NCBI RefSeq assembly: GCF_016863315.1
Contig: NZ_BOOQ01000024.1
Coordinates: 62,001-126,000 of the forward strand
Source of the DNA: Planotetraspora silvatica
GTDB taxonomy: Bacteria; Actinomycetota; Actinomycetes; Streptosporangiales; Streptosporangiaceae
Length of the DNA: 64,000 bases
Reading direction: 5' to 3'
Notes under the pieces: model-generated
What the model was told of the DNA's origin: nothing
The model's input: only the letters and a program-made list of their open reading frames with translations
The model's database searches: none
In this document: piece by piece, positions 51,097 through 59,535 of the stretch
Position numbering within the stretch: position 1 is the first letter of the stretch
How the letters are laid out: each line of letters opens with the position of its first letter
Translations under genes and position numbers: made by a program

Positions 51097-51451
51097 TCAC
51101 TGGCGGATCTCCATGTCCGTCACGAGGCCGCCGAGGAAGCGATATAGGTGCGTGACCTGGCCGTCCATGATGACCGCGCCCTCCTTGTCGCGCTTGCACC
51201 GTGACGGCGAGGCGACCGTCGCTCTCCCTCGTGAAGCCGGTGGGTACGACGGTCGGCTCGATGTGAGCCCACTGGCGCGTCCAATATTCGCGTACTTCAT
51301 CGTGCCCGCGGACGGTGCCGCCCTCCCAGCCGTTCGGCCACACGACATCGACCGCCAGCGCTGCGAGCAGCGCCGGCATGTCGCGCCTGTTGAAGGCCGC
51401 ATAGAGATCGGTCAGTGCGCGCTGCGGGTCGAGGGACTCTTGGGGGCTCAT
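51097..51451 (-). pseudogene. Frameshifted SnoaL/NTF2-like protein
   Basis: From the ATG at 51451 the product begins as a normal NTF2-like protein (ALTDLYAAFNRRDMPALLAALA, WPNGWEGGTVRGHDEVREYWTRQW). Near 51190 the frame shifts: the C-terminal part (DKEGAVIMDGQVTHLYRFLGG-LVTDMEI) continues in another frame to the stop at 51097. One base is missing within a GCGCGAC stretch. Repairing it gives an intact ~118-residue protein, so this is a recent pseudogene or a sequencing error. Confidence 0.8.
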
Positions 51452-51600
51452 ACCGCTCAGTCTCGGCCACACCACGGAGCACCTGCACGCCTGTTCACAC
51501 CCGGTGAAATCTCCAGCTCGGCATCTGGGGCGCCCTGTTCCAGCCGTCACGAAATGAAACCCCTTTGCGCCGTTCATCCTTTCACTGCTCGAATGTACGG

Positions 51601-52383
51601 ATGAATCATGACGAAGTGCTGGCGACATTCGATGCCCAGATGCGGCGGAACGCCCGTCCCGACGGCCCCGGAGCCCGGGTCGAGAGAGCGGGGACGACAA
51701 CACGGCAGACCGGCGGTGAGAGCGGTTGGAACGGCGTCCTGTGGTCCGGCCTCGACGCGGAGTCCGCGGACGCGGCGATCCTGGAGCAGGTGAAGCACTT
51801 CACCGAGCTGGGGCTGGAATTCGAGTGGAAGCTCTACGCCCATGACCTTCCGCACGACCTGCCCGAGCTGCTCCGCGCGGCCGGGTTCACGTCCGAGCCG
51901 GAGGAGGCGCTGATGGTGGCCGAGGCCGGTGTGCTGTCCACCGCCGTCGTTCCTCCTGAGGGGATCACGTTGCGCGAGGTGACCGACGCGGCCGGGGTGG
52001 AGCTCATGGCGATCGTGCACGATCAGGCCTTCGAGACCGACGGATCCAGGATCAGAACGCAACTCCTGAAGCAGCTCACCGAAGCTCCGGACACCGTCGT
52101 CGCGGTCGTCGCCATGGCCGGCGACGTTCCGGTCAGTTCGGCGCGGATGGAACTCCCGCCGGACGCGGACTTCGCCGGGTTGTGGGGCGGCGGCACCGTC
52201 GAAGCTTGGCGCGGCCGAGGCCTCTACCGCGCTCTGATCGCCTACCGTGCCCGCATCGCCGCCGAGCGCGGCTACCGCTATCTGCAGGTCGACGCGTCCG
52301 ACCAGAGCCGGCCGATCCTCGCCCGACTCGGTTTCGCGCAGCTGAGCACCACCACGCCGTACGTGTATCAGCCGAGGAGCTGA
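51601..52383 (+). CDS. GNAT-family N-acetyltransferase
   Basis: A 260-residue protein. The C-terminal half is a GNAT domain (LWGGGTVEAWRGRGLYRALIAYRARIAAERGY, with the acetyl-CoA loop RGRGLY). The N-terminal half (LGLEFEWKLYAHDLPHDLPELLRAAGF) is a second, degenerate GNAT-like unit, as in many double-domain acetyltransferases. The ATG at 51601 is the first convincing start. Acceptor unknown. Confidence 0.85.
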   Translation: MNHDEVLATFDAQMRRNARPDGPGARVERAGTTTRQTGGESGWNGVLWSGLDAESADAAILEQVKHFTELGLEFEWKLYAHDLPHDLPELLRAAGFTSEPEEALMVAEAGVLSTAVVPPEGITLREVTDAAGVELMAIVHDQAFETDGSRIRTQLLKQLTEAPDTVVAVVAMAGDVPVSSARMELPPDADFAGLWGGGTVEAWRGRGLYRALIAYRARIAAERGYRYLQVDASDQSRPILARLGFAQLSTTTPYVYQPRS

Positions 52384-52467
52384 CGTTCCCCCAGTAACGA
52401 CGAGGCCGTCGCGGAAGCAAGATCCCGCACACGCGGCGGAGTCGAGGTCCGGGGGAGCGGCATCGCA

Positions 52468-52866
52468 TCAGTGGGCGGGCAGTCGCATCCTGAGCTGGAG
52501 CCGTGATCGTCCGCTCTCCTGGTCGACGGCGACCTCGTCGCACAGCTGACTCATCACCCACAAGCCGAAACCGCGGGTCGCGCCGGGGGACGGACGTTGG
52601 TGGCGGAGGTCCTGGGGAGTGAGCAGGCCGGCGGTGTCGGCGACTTCGACGACGAGATGTGTCCCGTCGTTCCAGGCGCTCACAGAGCCAGATCCGCCGC
52701 CGTGTTCGAGGACGTTGATCGCGGCCTCATTGACCGAGATCACCAGGTCGTCGATCCGCTCTCCCGTCAAACCCGCATCGGCCGCATGCTGATGGAGTTG
52801 CTCCCGTAACAGAGCAAGGTCGGCGGTGATCGGCCAGTGCTCTCGCCAATCGGTGCTCACGAACAT
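52468..52866 (-). CDS. RsbW-like anti-sigma regulatory kinase (HATPase)
   Basis: A 132-residue GHKL ATPase-type anti-sigma kinase. The N-box is VISVNEAAINVLEHGG, the G1 box VEVADTAG and the G2 box GATRGFGLWVM. It phosphorylates a STAS-domain antagonist and/or binds a sigma factor. The ATG at 52866 has GAGAAGGG just upstream; a GTG at 52920 adds 18 residues without homology. It lies next to a STAS gene and rsbPQ on the same strand, so it is the expected kinase arm of a partner-switching system. No sigma-factor gene is adjacent. Confidence 0.85.
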   Translation of the reverse strand: MFVSTDWREHWPITADLALLREQLHQHAADAGLTGERIDDLVISVNEAAINVLEHGGGSGSVSAWNDGTHLVVEVADTAGLLTPQDLRHQRPSPGATRGFGLWVMSQLCDEVAVDQESGRSRLQLRMRLPAH

Positions 52867-53018
52867 GTCCCTTCTCGGGGTGAACGCGGTCTCGGTTCTC
52901 ACGGGCGACCGGCTCACCACCAGGACCAGGACGGATGTTGAGGGGTAACTACCCGCCTGGGGGCGCCCAATCCAGCCATCGGCTGGACGCGGAGCCCCGG
53001 CGGCGCCGGCGCGCGGGC

Positions 53019-53411
53019 TCAGCCTGCGGACGGAGATTGATCGGCGGAAGGCGCGGCGCGCAGCAGGGCGACGGCGTCGGCACGAGTGGGCTGTACGGCG
53101 AAGAACTGCACCAGTCCAGTCACCTGGAAGATTTTGAGAAGCCGGGGCCCTAACCCGGCCACGGAGATCGACCCGCCGCGCGCGGTGATCAGGGTACGCA
53201 GGGCGAGGAGAATCCTGATCCCCGTGGAGTCGCAGAACGTCAGCTCAGACAGATCAAGGATCAGTGAGCGATGGTCGTCGGCCAGCAGGTGGACGGCCCG
53301 TTCCCGCAACTGCTCGGCGTTGGTGTAGTCCAATTGGCCCTCCAACGCCAGGATGAGCGTCTGCGGCAGCGTGTCGTCAGGGTACGTGGCGAGGCTGACG
53401 GCGGCGGTCAC
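53019..53411 (-). CDS. STAS-domain anti-anti-sigma factor (RsbV-like)
   Basis: A 130-residue STAS protein. The phosphorylatable serine is in LTFCDSTGIRILLAL; LEGQLDYTNAEQLRERAV and the C-terminal GLGPRLLKIFQVTGL segment are typical. When dephosphorylated it should bind the RsbW-like kinase and free its target sigma factor. Upstream rsbP encodes the matching PP2C phosphatase. Confidence 0.88.
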   Translation of the reverse strand: MTAAVSLATYPDDTLPQTLILALEGQLDYTNAEQLRERAVHLLADDHRSLILDLSELTFCDSTGIRILLALRTLITARGGSISVAGLGPRLLKIFQVTGLVQFFAVQPTRADAVALLRAAPSADQSPSAG

Positions 53412-53496
53412 GAGGACTCCTGTGGCAGTGGGCGGGCAAGGGACCCGGCGGGTACGGACGACGGCGGGAAGCCGGGCTTCGGGCGGTTCATCGGCG

Positions 53497-54756
53497 TCAT
53501 GTCGGCTCCTGAATCAGGGAGGCAGGGACGCCGAGGGCCAGCGCGGCGGTGTCGTCCTCCACGCCCTCTCCGAAGGCGGCCAGCAGATCGGTGACCGCCC
53601 TGATGGCCCCGGATGCGGTCGTGGGGGCGAGATCGGCGGCGAAGGCGAGCAGCGCTTCGTCGCCGTAACGAGCTCCGGCGGCCACGTCCGTGAGCGCCTC
53701 GGTCAATCCGTCGGTGTACAGGAGCAGGGTGTCGCCGCCGGTGATCCGTACGGTGGTGGCGGTGAACCGAGCGTCGGGAAGGATGCCGACGAGCAGCCCG
53801 CCGGGGGTGAACTGGTAGTCCGCGGTGCCGTCGGCCCGGAGCAGCAGCGCCGCCGGATGCCCGCCGCTGGCAAGGGTGGCGGTGAAGCCGTCACCGTCCG
53901 GGACGAGGAGGCCGTAGATGACGGTGCAGTAGCGCGGATCGTCGCTCGAGTACTCCTGCCGCAGGACCGCGTTGAGGTTCCCCAGCACCGCCACCGGATC
54001 GGGATCGTAGGCGGCTGCCGCGCGCAAGGTGTAGCGGGTCAGTGAGGTCACCGCCGCGGCGTCGGGTCCCTTTCCGGCCACATCGCCCAGGAAGACTCCC
54101 CACCGGCCGTCGCCGAGAGGGAACAGGTCATAGAAGTCGCCGCCGAGTTGGTCGGAGGAGGCGGTGTGGTAGTACGCGGCGGTTTCCAGCCCCGGCACGG
54201 TCAGCAGGGTCGGGGGCAGGAGAGTGCGCTGCAGCGTCGCGACCAGGCTCTGAAGACGTTCGCGTTCGAGGTCGGCTTCCTGCCGGGCGCGGAGCAGTTC
54301 CCGTTCGTACGTACGGCGGTCGCGGGCGTCGAAGATGGTCGTGCGGATCAGCAGCGGCCGGCCGTCGGCGCTGTTCTTGACCGTGGAGGTGACCAGAACG
54401 GGCAACTGCGAGCCGTCGGCGGCCCGGAGTTCGAGGGCGACCCCTCCGATTTCCCCTTGCATGCGGAGCAGGGGGGCGAAGTGCGTTTCGTGGTAGAGCT
54501 TCCCCCCGACGGTGAGCAGGTCGGCGAACCGGCGCCGCCCCACCAGGTCGTCGCGGGTGTAGCCGAGCCATCTCAGCAACGTGGTGTTGACCTTGGCGAT
54601 CTGGCCGTCGAGGAGAGTGGACAGGTAGCCGCAGGGCGCGTTCTCGTACAGGTCCTCGGCGCTGTCCTCCAGCAGGGCTGTGAAGATCGTTTCCTCGGTG
54701 ACGTCCCCATTCTCGGGTCCGGTCGAGCTCGGAACGTGTCCGATGCCGGACATCAT
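53497..54756 (-). CDS. rsbP: RsbP-like PAS-PP2C phosphatase
   Basis: A 419-residue protein with a PAS domain at about 35-155 (ENAPCGYLSTLLDGQIAKVN, LLRWLGYTRDDLVGRRRFADLL), a coiled-coil linker (ELLRARQEADLERERLQSLV) and a SpoIIE-type PP2C domain at ~195-410. Metal-binding aspartates are in LGGDFYDLFPLG, FLGDVAGKGPDAA and the C-terminal EDDTAALAL. PAS-PP2C order is that of Bacillus RsbP. Its start overlaps the stop of the RsbQ-like hydrolase (TGATG), the RsbQ-RsbP arrangement of the energy-stress pathway. Confidence 0.88.
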   Translation of the reverse strand: MMSGIGHVPSSTGPENGDVTEETIFTALLEDSAEDLYENAPCGYLSTLLDGQIAKVNTTLLRWLGYTRDDLVGRRRFADLLTVGGKLYHETHFAPLLRMQGEIGGVALELRAADGSQLPVLVTSTVKNSADGRPLLIRTTIFDARDRRTYERELLRARQEADLERERLQSLVATLQRTLLPPTLLTVPGLETAAYYHTASSDQLGGDFYDLFPLGDGRWGVFLGDVAGKGPDAAAVTSLTRYTLRAAAAYDPDPVAVLGNLNAVLRQEYSSDDPRYCTVIYGLLVPDGDGFTATLASGGHPAALLLRADGTADYQFTPGGLLVGILPDARFTATTVRITGGDTLLLYTDGLTEALTDVAAGARYGDEALLAFAADLAPTTASGAIRAVTDLLAAFGEGVEDDTAALALGVPASLIQEPT

Positions 54757-55577
54757 CAGGAGTCGGCGGCGAAGGAGGCGATCGCGCGGGTGGTGGCTTC
54801 GGGCGCACTCAGCTGCGGACAGTGCCCGACGGCGTCCAGGGTGACCAGACGGCTGCCGGCGATCTTGGCATGGATGAACGCACCCACTTCCCGCGGGGCG
54901 ATGACGTCGCTGGCACACTCGATCACCAGGGTCGGCACGGTCACCTTCTCCAGGTCGGCCCGGTTGTCGGAGAGGAACGTGGTACGGGCGAAGACGCGTG
55001 CCATCCGCGGGTCGGTGCGGCAGAAGCTGTTGGTCAGCTCCTCACCCAGTTCGGGACGGTCCGGATTCCCCATGATCACAGGTGCCATCGCCGCCGACCA
55101 GCCCAGATAGTTGCTGTCCAGGGACTCCAGCAGCTCTTCGATGTCGGCCTGCGTGAAGCCGCCCCGGTAGCCGGCGTCGTCGACATACCGGGGTGACGGG
55201 GTGAGGAGGACAAGTTTGGCGAACCGGTCCGGTTCTCGGATCGCCGCCAGCACCCCGATCATGGCGCTGACCGAGTGTCCTACGAAGACGACCTGTTGCA
55301 GATCGAGTTCCCGGCAGATCTGCAGGACGTCGTCGGCGTAGCCGTCCAGCGTGGAATACCGCTCGGTCCGCCAGGCCGACGGATCCGACCGGCCCGAGCC
55401 GACGTGGTCGAAGAGCACCACCTGGAAGTCTTCGGCGAGCGCCGGCGCCACCAGACGCCACAGGTTCTGATCACAACCGAATCCGTGTGCGAGCATCACC
55501 ACCGGTCCGCCGTTCTTTCCGGTCACCACGACGTTGTACCGGCTACGTACGTCCATGTCGTACATCCTCGCATTCAT
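54756..55577 (-). CDS. rsbQ: RsbQ-like alpha/beta hydrolase
   Basis: A 273-residue alpha/beta hydrolase close to Bacillus RsbQ: VMLAHGFGCDQNLWRLVAPAL, VLFDHVGSGRSD, YSTLDGYADDVL, the nucleophile Ser102 in VGHSVSAMIG, Asp in ECASDVIAP and His in GHCPQLS. RsbQ is a hydrolase needed to activate the RsbP phosphatase through its PAS domain, probably by making or delivering a small ligand; it resembles strigolactone/karrikin receptors. ATGs at 55577, 55565 and 55556 are all possible; the last matches the RsbQ N-terminus best. Confidence 0.88.
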   Translation of the reverse strand: MNARMYDMDVRSRYNVVVTGKNGGPVVMLAHGFGCDQNLWRLVAPALAEDFQVVLFDHVGSGRSDPSAWRTERYSTLDGYADDVLQICRELDLQQVVFVGHSVSAMIGVLAAIREPDRFAKLVLLTPSPRYVDDAGYRGGFTQADIEELLESLDSNYLGWSAAMAPVIMGNPDRPELGEELTNSFCRTDPRMARVFARTTFLSDNRADLEKVTVPTLVIECASDVIAPREVGAFIHAKIAGSRLVTLDAVGHCPQLSAPEATTRAIASFAADS

Positions 55578-55648
55578 CCCTCCGATGGTGTGCCGGTGCC
55601 CGGGAACGCCACGGGCTCGGCCCGGAGCGGGCGTTCGCCCGGACGGCG

Positions 55649-57796
55649 TCAGGAGCTCGTGAGGATGACGAGTTGCTGGGTTGCCCGGGTCATGGCGACA
55701 TAGCGGTCGACCGCTCCTTCGATGTCCCTGCCGAACGACTCCGGGTCGATGAGGACGACCAGGTCGAACTCGAGCCCCTTCGACAGCTCCGGGGTCAGCG
55801 ACCGGACGCGGGAGGTCGCCCGGAACGCGGGATCTCCGATCACGCAGGCGATCCCGTCGGCATGCGCGGCGAGCCAGGTGCCGAGGATCGAGCCCAGATC
55901 CGAGGCGGATCCGTGTACGACTCGGACGTCGTTGCTGCGGATGGAGGTCGGCACGTTGGCGTCCGGGAGCACGGCCCGGATGACCGGCTCGGCTTCCGCC
56001 ATGATCGCTTCCGGAGTCCGGTAGTTGATGCTCAGGGAGGCCAGGCTGATCCGGTCGAGCCCGACGCGCTCGAGCCGTTCCTGCCACGACTCCGTGAACC
56101 CGTGCCTGGCCTGGGTGCGGTCCCCGACGATGGTGAAGCTCCGGGACGGGCAGCGGAGCAGCAACATCTGCCACTCCGCGTCGGTCAGTTCCTGCGCCTC
56201 GTCCACGACGATGTGCGCGAACGGGCCGGCGAGCAGGTCCGGGTCGATGCCGGGCAGTACGGTCTCGTCGACCAGGTTGCGCTGCAGGTCCTCCCTGCGC
56301 AACTGCGTCACCAGACCCTCACCGTCGTCATCGGCCTCGATCAGGTTGTCGACGACCCTGGCCATGTACTCGCGCTGGGCGGCGAGAGAGGCGTCGTCCC
56401 GGCGCTTGCGCAGCGCCGCCTCCGGGTCGCCGAGCCGCTGCCGTGCGGCGTCCAGGAGCGGCAGGTCGGACACCGTCCAGGCCTGGGCGTCCGCGCGTTG
56501 CAGTGTCCGAACGTCGTCGGGGCCGAGCCAGGGAGCGCACTTGCGCAGGTAGGCCGGTACCGACCACAGGTCTCCGACGAGGTCGGCCGCTTCGATCAGC
56601 GGCCACGCGCGGTTGAGGGCCGTGAGGAGTTCCCTGTTCTGCAGCAGCGACTTGCGGAGCCGGTCAGCCGGGGCGTCGCCGTCGTGCTTGTCCATCAGGA
56701 TCGTGAGCAACTCCGCCAAGATCTGGTCGCGCGCCTCGTTGTGGGGAGTGCCGGGTTCCGGTGCCTCGAACGCCTCGGCCCAATCGTCGGGGCTGAGCCA
56801 GATGTCGGACCAGTGGGTCGTGACCGTCATCCCCTTCGCGGGCGGGTGCTCGTAGAACCTGACGGCCGGCTCGATCGCCTTCACCAGGTCCGCGGACGCC
56901 TTCAGGCGGGCCACGTCCGGATCTGTCTCGATCGCCGCCGCGGCTCCCTCGGGGACGAGGTCCCGCAGGGTGCAGGTCTGCACGCCCTCCTCTCCGAGGC
57001 TGGGGAGGACGTCGGCGACGTAGGCCAGGTAGGGCTGGTGCGGACCGATGAACAGCACGCCGCCCCGGTGGTGACCGAGACGAGGGTCGGAGTAGAGGAG
57101 GTACGCGGAGCGGTGCAGCGCGACGACGGTCTTCCCGGTGCCCGGACCGCCGTCGACGACGAGTGCGCCGCGGGACCCCGCGCGGATGATGGCGTCCTGG
57201 TCGGCCTGGATGGTGCCGAGCACGTCTCGCATCCGGTCCGACCGGTCGCTGCCCAGGCTGGCGATGAAGGCGGACTGGTCGTCGAGCGCGGCGTGCCCTT
57301 CGATCCCGTCCGAGGTGAACACCTCGTCCCAGTAGTCGCTGATCCGGCCGCGGGTCCAGCGATACCTGCGGCGGCTCGCCAGGCCCATCGGGTTGGCGTG
57401 GGTGGCTCCGAAGAACGGCTCAGCCGCGGGGGAACGCCAGTCGAGTAGCAGCCGGCGACCCGCGCTGTCCGTGAGGCCGAGCCGTCCGATGTACACGGGC
57501 TCGGGGTCGTCTGAACCGACCATGTGTCCGAGGCACAGGTCCAAGCCGAAGCGACGCAGGGCTCGCAGACGAGCGGTCAGCCGATGGACCTCCAGGTCCC
57601 GGTCCAGCGCCTGCCGGCCTTTGCCGCCGGGCGACTTGCGCTCGGCATCGAGGCGCCCGGACAGGTCGGTGATCGACTGCTCGAGGCTCTCCGCGATGGC
57701 CGAGAAGTGCTGCTCGTCGCCGGCGATCAGCGCCGGGTCGGCCTTGGGGGAGAGGTGGTCGGGAAGGTCGAATGCGCTGGTGGTCAGGGGTTCCAC
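55649..57796 (-). CDS. helR: HelR: RNA polymerase-recycling helicase-like ATPase, rifamycin tolerance
   Basis: A 715-residue UvrD/HelD-superfamily ATPase. Walker A is VDGGPGTGKTVVALHRSAYLL, Walker B VVDEAQELTDAEW, late helicase motif YVAMTRATQQLVIL. The region FDLPDHLSPKADPALIAGDEQHF and YIGRLGLTD-SAGRRLLLDWRSPAAEPFFG are characteristic of HelR. HelR displaces rifamycins from RNA polymerase and gives resistance. The GTG at 57796 has GGAG 8 nt upstream; a start at 57829 has no ribosome site. A rifamycin-associated element about 250 bp upstream should make it rifamycin-inducible. Confidence 0.9.
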   Translation of the reverse strand: MEPLTTSAFDLPDHLSPKADPALIAGDEQHFSAIAESLEQSITDLSGRLDAERKSPGGKGRQALDRDLEVHRLTARLRALRRFGLDLCLGHMVGSDDPEPVYIGRLGLTDSAGRRLLLDWRSPAAEPFFGATHANPMGLASRRRYRWTRGRISDYWDEVFTSDGIEGHAALDDQSAFIASLGSDRSDRMRDVLGTIQADQDAIIRAGSRGALVVDGGPGTGKTVVALHRSAYLLYSDPRLGHHRGGVLFIGPHQPYLAYVADVLPSLGEEGVQTCTLRDLVPEGAAAAIETDPDVARLKASADLVKAIEPAVRFYEHPPAKGMTVTTHWSDIWLSPDDWAEAFEAPEPGTPHNEARDQILAELLTILMDKHDGDAPADRLRKSLLQNRELLTALNRAWPLIEAADLVGDLWSVPAYLRKCAPWLGPDDVRTLQRADAQAWTVSDLPLLDAARQRLGDPEAALRKRRDDASLAAQREYMARVVDNLIEADDDGEGLVTQLRREDLQRNLVDETVLPGIDPDLLAGPFAHIVVDEAQELTDAEWQMLLLRCPSRSFTIVGDRTQARHGFTESWQERLERVGLDRISLASLSINYRTPEAIMAEAEPVIRAVLPDANVPTSIRSNDVRVVHGSASDLGSILGTWLAAHADGIACVIGDPAFRATSRVRSLTPELSKGLEFDLVVLIDPESFGRDIEGAVDRYVAMTRATQQLVILTSS

Positions 57797-57800
57797 GTCA

Positions 57801-57986
57801 TCAGCTCCGCTCTGGGTCGCTTGCGCCATTGCACGCGGCAAGGCGTCTGGACCGGTGTGACGAACCTGGTGGCATGACGGGCAAGGCTCCGCCTGATGTG
57901 GAGCCGAGTTCCCGCAGCCGCACCGCGAGTTCCACCATCGGTTCGACGTCCCCGCGCGACCCATACGTCGACAACGACACACGCAC
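57801..57986 (-). pseudogene. 5' remnant of a GT1-type glycosyltransferase (rifamycin glycosyltransferase-like)
   Basis: A GTG at 57986 with GGGGGA 6 nt upstream opens a 61-codon frame. Its first ~28 residues, MRVSLSTYGSRGDVEPMVEL then AVRLRELG, are the exact N-terminus expected for a GT1/GT28 macrolide-type glycosyltransferase. The ~370 residues that should follow are absent; the frame continues with unrelated sequence and stops 2 nt before the helR start. Its position directly behind the RAE suggests it was an rgt gene, whose product inactivates rifamycins (inference). Confidence 0.75.
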
Positions 57987-58027
57987 TTCGCATCCCCCGT
58001 TTCCGCAGGTTCCGGCCTCGGCCGTCG

Positions 58028-58063
58028 ATTCTGCGGCACGACCCGGGTCTTGCCGCAAGCCCC
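58028..58063 (-). promoter_or_regulatory. Rifamycin-associated element (RAE) with -10 box
   Basis: On the minus strand GGGGCTTGCGGCAAGACCC (58063 to 58045) is a 19-bp inverted repeat matching the RAE found before rifamycin-inactivating and helR genes in actinobacteria. CAGAAT (58033 to 58028), 11 nt downstream, is a plausible -10. Together they give a rifamycin-inducible promoter for the glycosyltransferase stub and helR. Confidence 0.85.
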
Positions 58064-58087
58064 CCGGTGCGCTATAGGTTGAGAGTG

Positions 58088-58110
58088 GAAAGGGATGGGT
58101 AATCCCTTTC
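58088..58110. promoter_or_regulatory. Inverted repeat between helR and EF-hand promoters
   Basis: GAAAGGGAT, 5 nt, ATCCCTTTC: a perfect 9-bp inverted repeat 25 bp upstream of the RAE, in the divergent region. It may be an operator; it is not placed to terminate either gene. Confidence 0.4.
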
Positions 58111-58461
58111 TCTTCATTGTCCGCTGTGGACGGACCTCCTCCTCGCGAAGCGGCGGCGCAGCCGCGTACGGCGGATACCACCGGACCTCGAGGATCTCCC
58201 ATGAGCCCGGCTGCGGACGAGGTCGTCGTGCCCAGGGCACACGTGCCTCACAGTGGCAGATGTCCGGACAGAGCGCGACCGCCGCCGAACGACCGCCGCC
58301 CTCGTCCGCCGCCCTCGACCGGCTCGTTCCCTCGTCCCCGTACCGGCGGGCACCGTCGACGCCCCCCCACACGGTACGTAACGGATTCGTCACTCATATG
58401 GGTATGGTCGCGGACAGTGACCGCCCGAAAGCATGAAGCCTCCCGAAGAGCGGAGGCTGAT

Positions 58462-58989
58462 GTGGCCAGTGAGTTCCAGCGCAGAAAGATCATCGGAGTC
58501 TTCCGTGCGATGGACATGGACGGAGACGGCCGGCTGACCGAGGTCGACTTCCAGGCGCTCGCCCATCGATGGAAGGCCGTCGCCGGATCCGTCGATCCGG
58601 AGCGGCTGGCCTCCATCATGACCGGCTGGTGGCCGGTGCTCCGGGCCGCCTCCGACGCTGACGGCGACGACGCCGTCACCATCGAGGAGGTGCTCCTCGT
58701 CGTGGAAGGGCTCGGTGCCATGGCGGACGCGGTCTCCGGTACCGCCGATGCGATGTTCGAGGCCATCGACCTCAACGGAGACGGCCTCATCTCCCGTTCG
58801 GAGTACGGCGCGCTCATCGAGACATGGAACGGGACGCCTACGGCGACCGATGAGATCTTCCCTCGTCTGGACCTGGACGGTGACGGCCACCTCACCCGCG
58901 ACGAGTTCCGTACACACTGGACGGAGTTCTGGGCGGGCGACAACCCGAACGCTCCCGGAACCTACGTCTTCGGTGCGCTGGTCGAATAG
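58462..58989 (+). CDS. Four-EF-hand calcium-binding protein (calerythrin-like)
   Basis: A 175-residue cytoplasmic protein with four EF-hand loops: DMDGDGRLTEVD, DADGDDAVTIEE (Asp instead of the usual Gly at loop position 6), DLNGDGLISRSE and DLDGDGHLTRDE. The spacing matches calerythrin and actinobacterial CalD-type calcium buffers. The GTG at 58462 has GGAGG 5 nt upstream; longer upstream frames lack homology. Loop 2 may bind calcium weakly. Confidence 0.9.
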   Translation: MASEFQRRKIIGVFRAMDMDGDGRLTEVDFQALAHRWKAVAGSVDPERLASIMTGWWPVLRAASDADGDDAVTIEEVLLVVEGLGAMADAVSGTADAMFEAIDLNGDGLISRSEYGALIETWNGTPTATDEIFPRLDLDGDGHLTRDEFRTHWTEFWAGDNPNAPGTYVFGALVE

Positions 58990-59044
58990 TCGTCCACGTC
59001 TCGGACCTGCGGCATCGGTTCCTCACGCAATTCTCGGTCGGCAC

Positions 59045-59425
59045 ACGAAACCTCGCCCGTGATCATGCACGCATTCGTGGATGTCCGGCCCGACCTGCTG
59101 CGACTCTCCCCGTGATCATGCGCAGATTCGTGATCAATGCGGTTGACCAGCCGAAATCTCGCCCGTGATCATGCACGCATCCGGCGGATCGCGCCCACAA
59201 ACCACGGGCATCCCGTACGGCACCAAGGTGGACAACGCCGCGAACGTGATCACGGGAGGCTCGGTTCCGCATGATCACGCTCGACGTCTTCCCAGGCAGG
59301 CCCACGCCCGTACGAATCTGCGCATGATCACGAATCGAGGATCAGCAGGTCGGGAGGGTCACACACGAACCTGTGCATGATCACGGGCGAGGTTTGCCTG
59401 TGCATGATCACGGGTGAGGTTTGTC
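59045..59425. repeat. Inverted array of TGATCA-centred repeats
   Basis: Nine TGATCA sites occur in about 350 bp (59060, 59113, 59131, 59166, 59247, 59272, 59325, 59378, 59405), most within a ~24-bp unit CCCGTGATCATGCACGCATT. Copies on the left (59056, 59109, 59162) read in one direction, those on the right (59312, 59366, 59398) in the other, so the whole array is an imperfect inverted repeat. No reading frame is supported in 58990-59535 apart from it. Function unknown. Confidence 0.85.
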
Positions 59426-59535
59426 GTGCCTGTTCGGCATCGAGAGACGGGCCGGTGAGACCCCGGCCGACTTCCGCGCTCACGCGAGGGGCTGCGCATG
59501 AGCATGGCGGGTGGAGCGGTTCGCGGATGTGTCGC

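Noticed and set aside
59045-59425. CRISPR-like array
   Set aside because: Units occur in both orientations with irregular spacing, intervening sequences vary from about 12 to 75 bp, and no cas genes are near.
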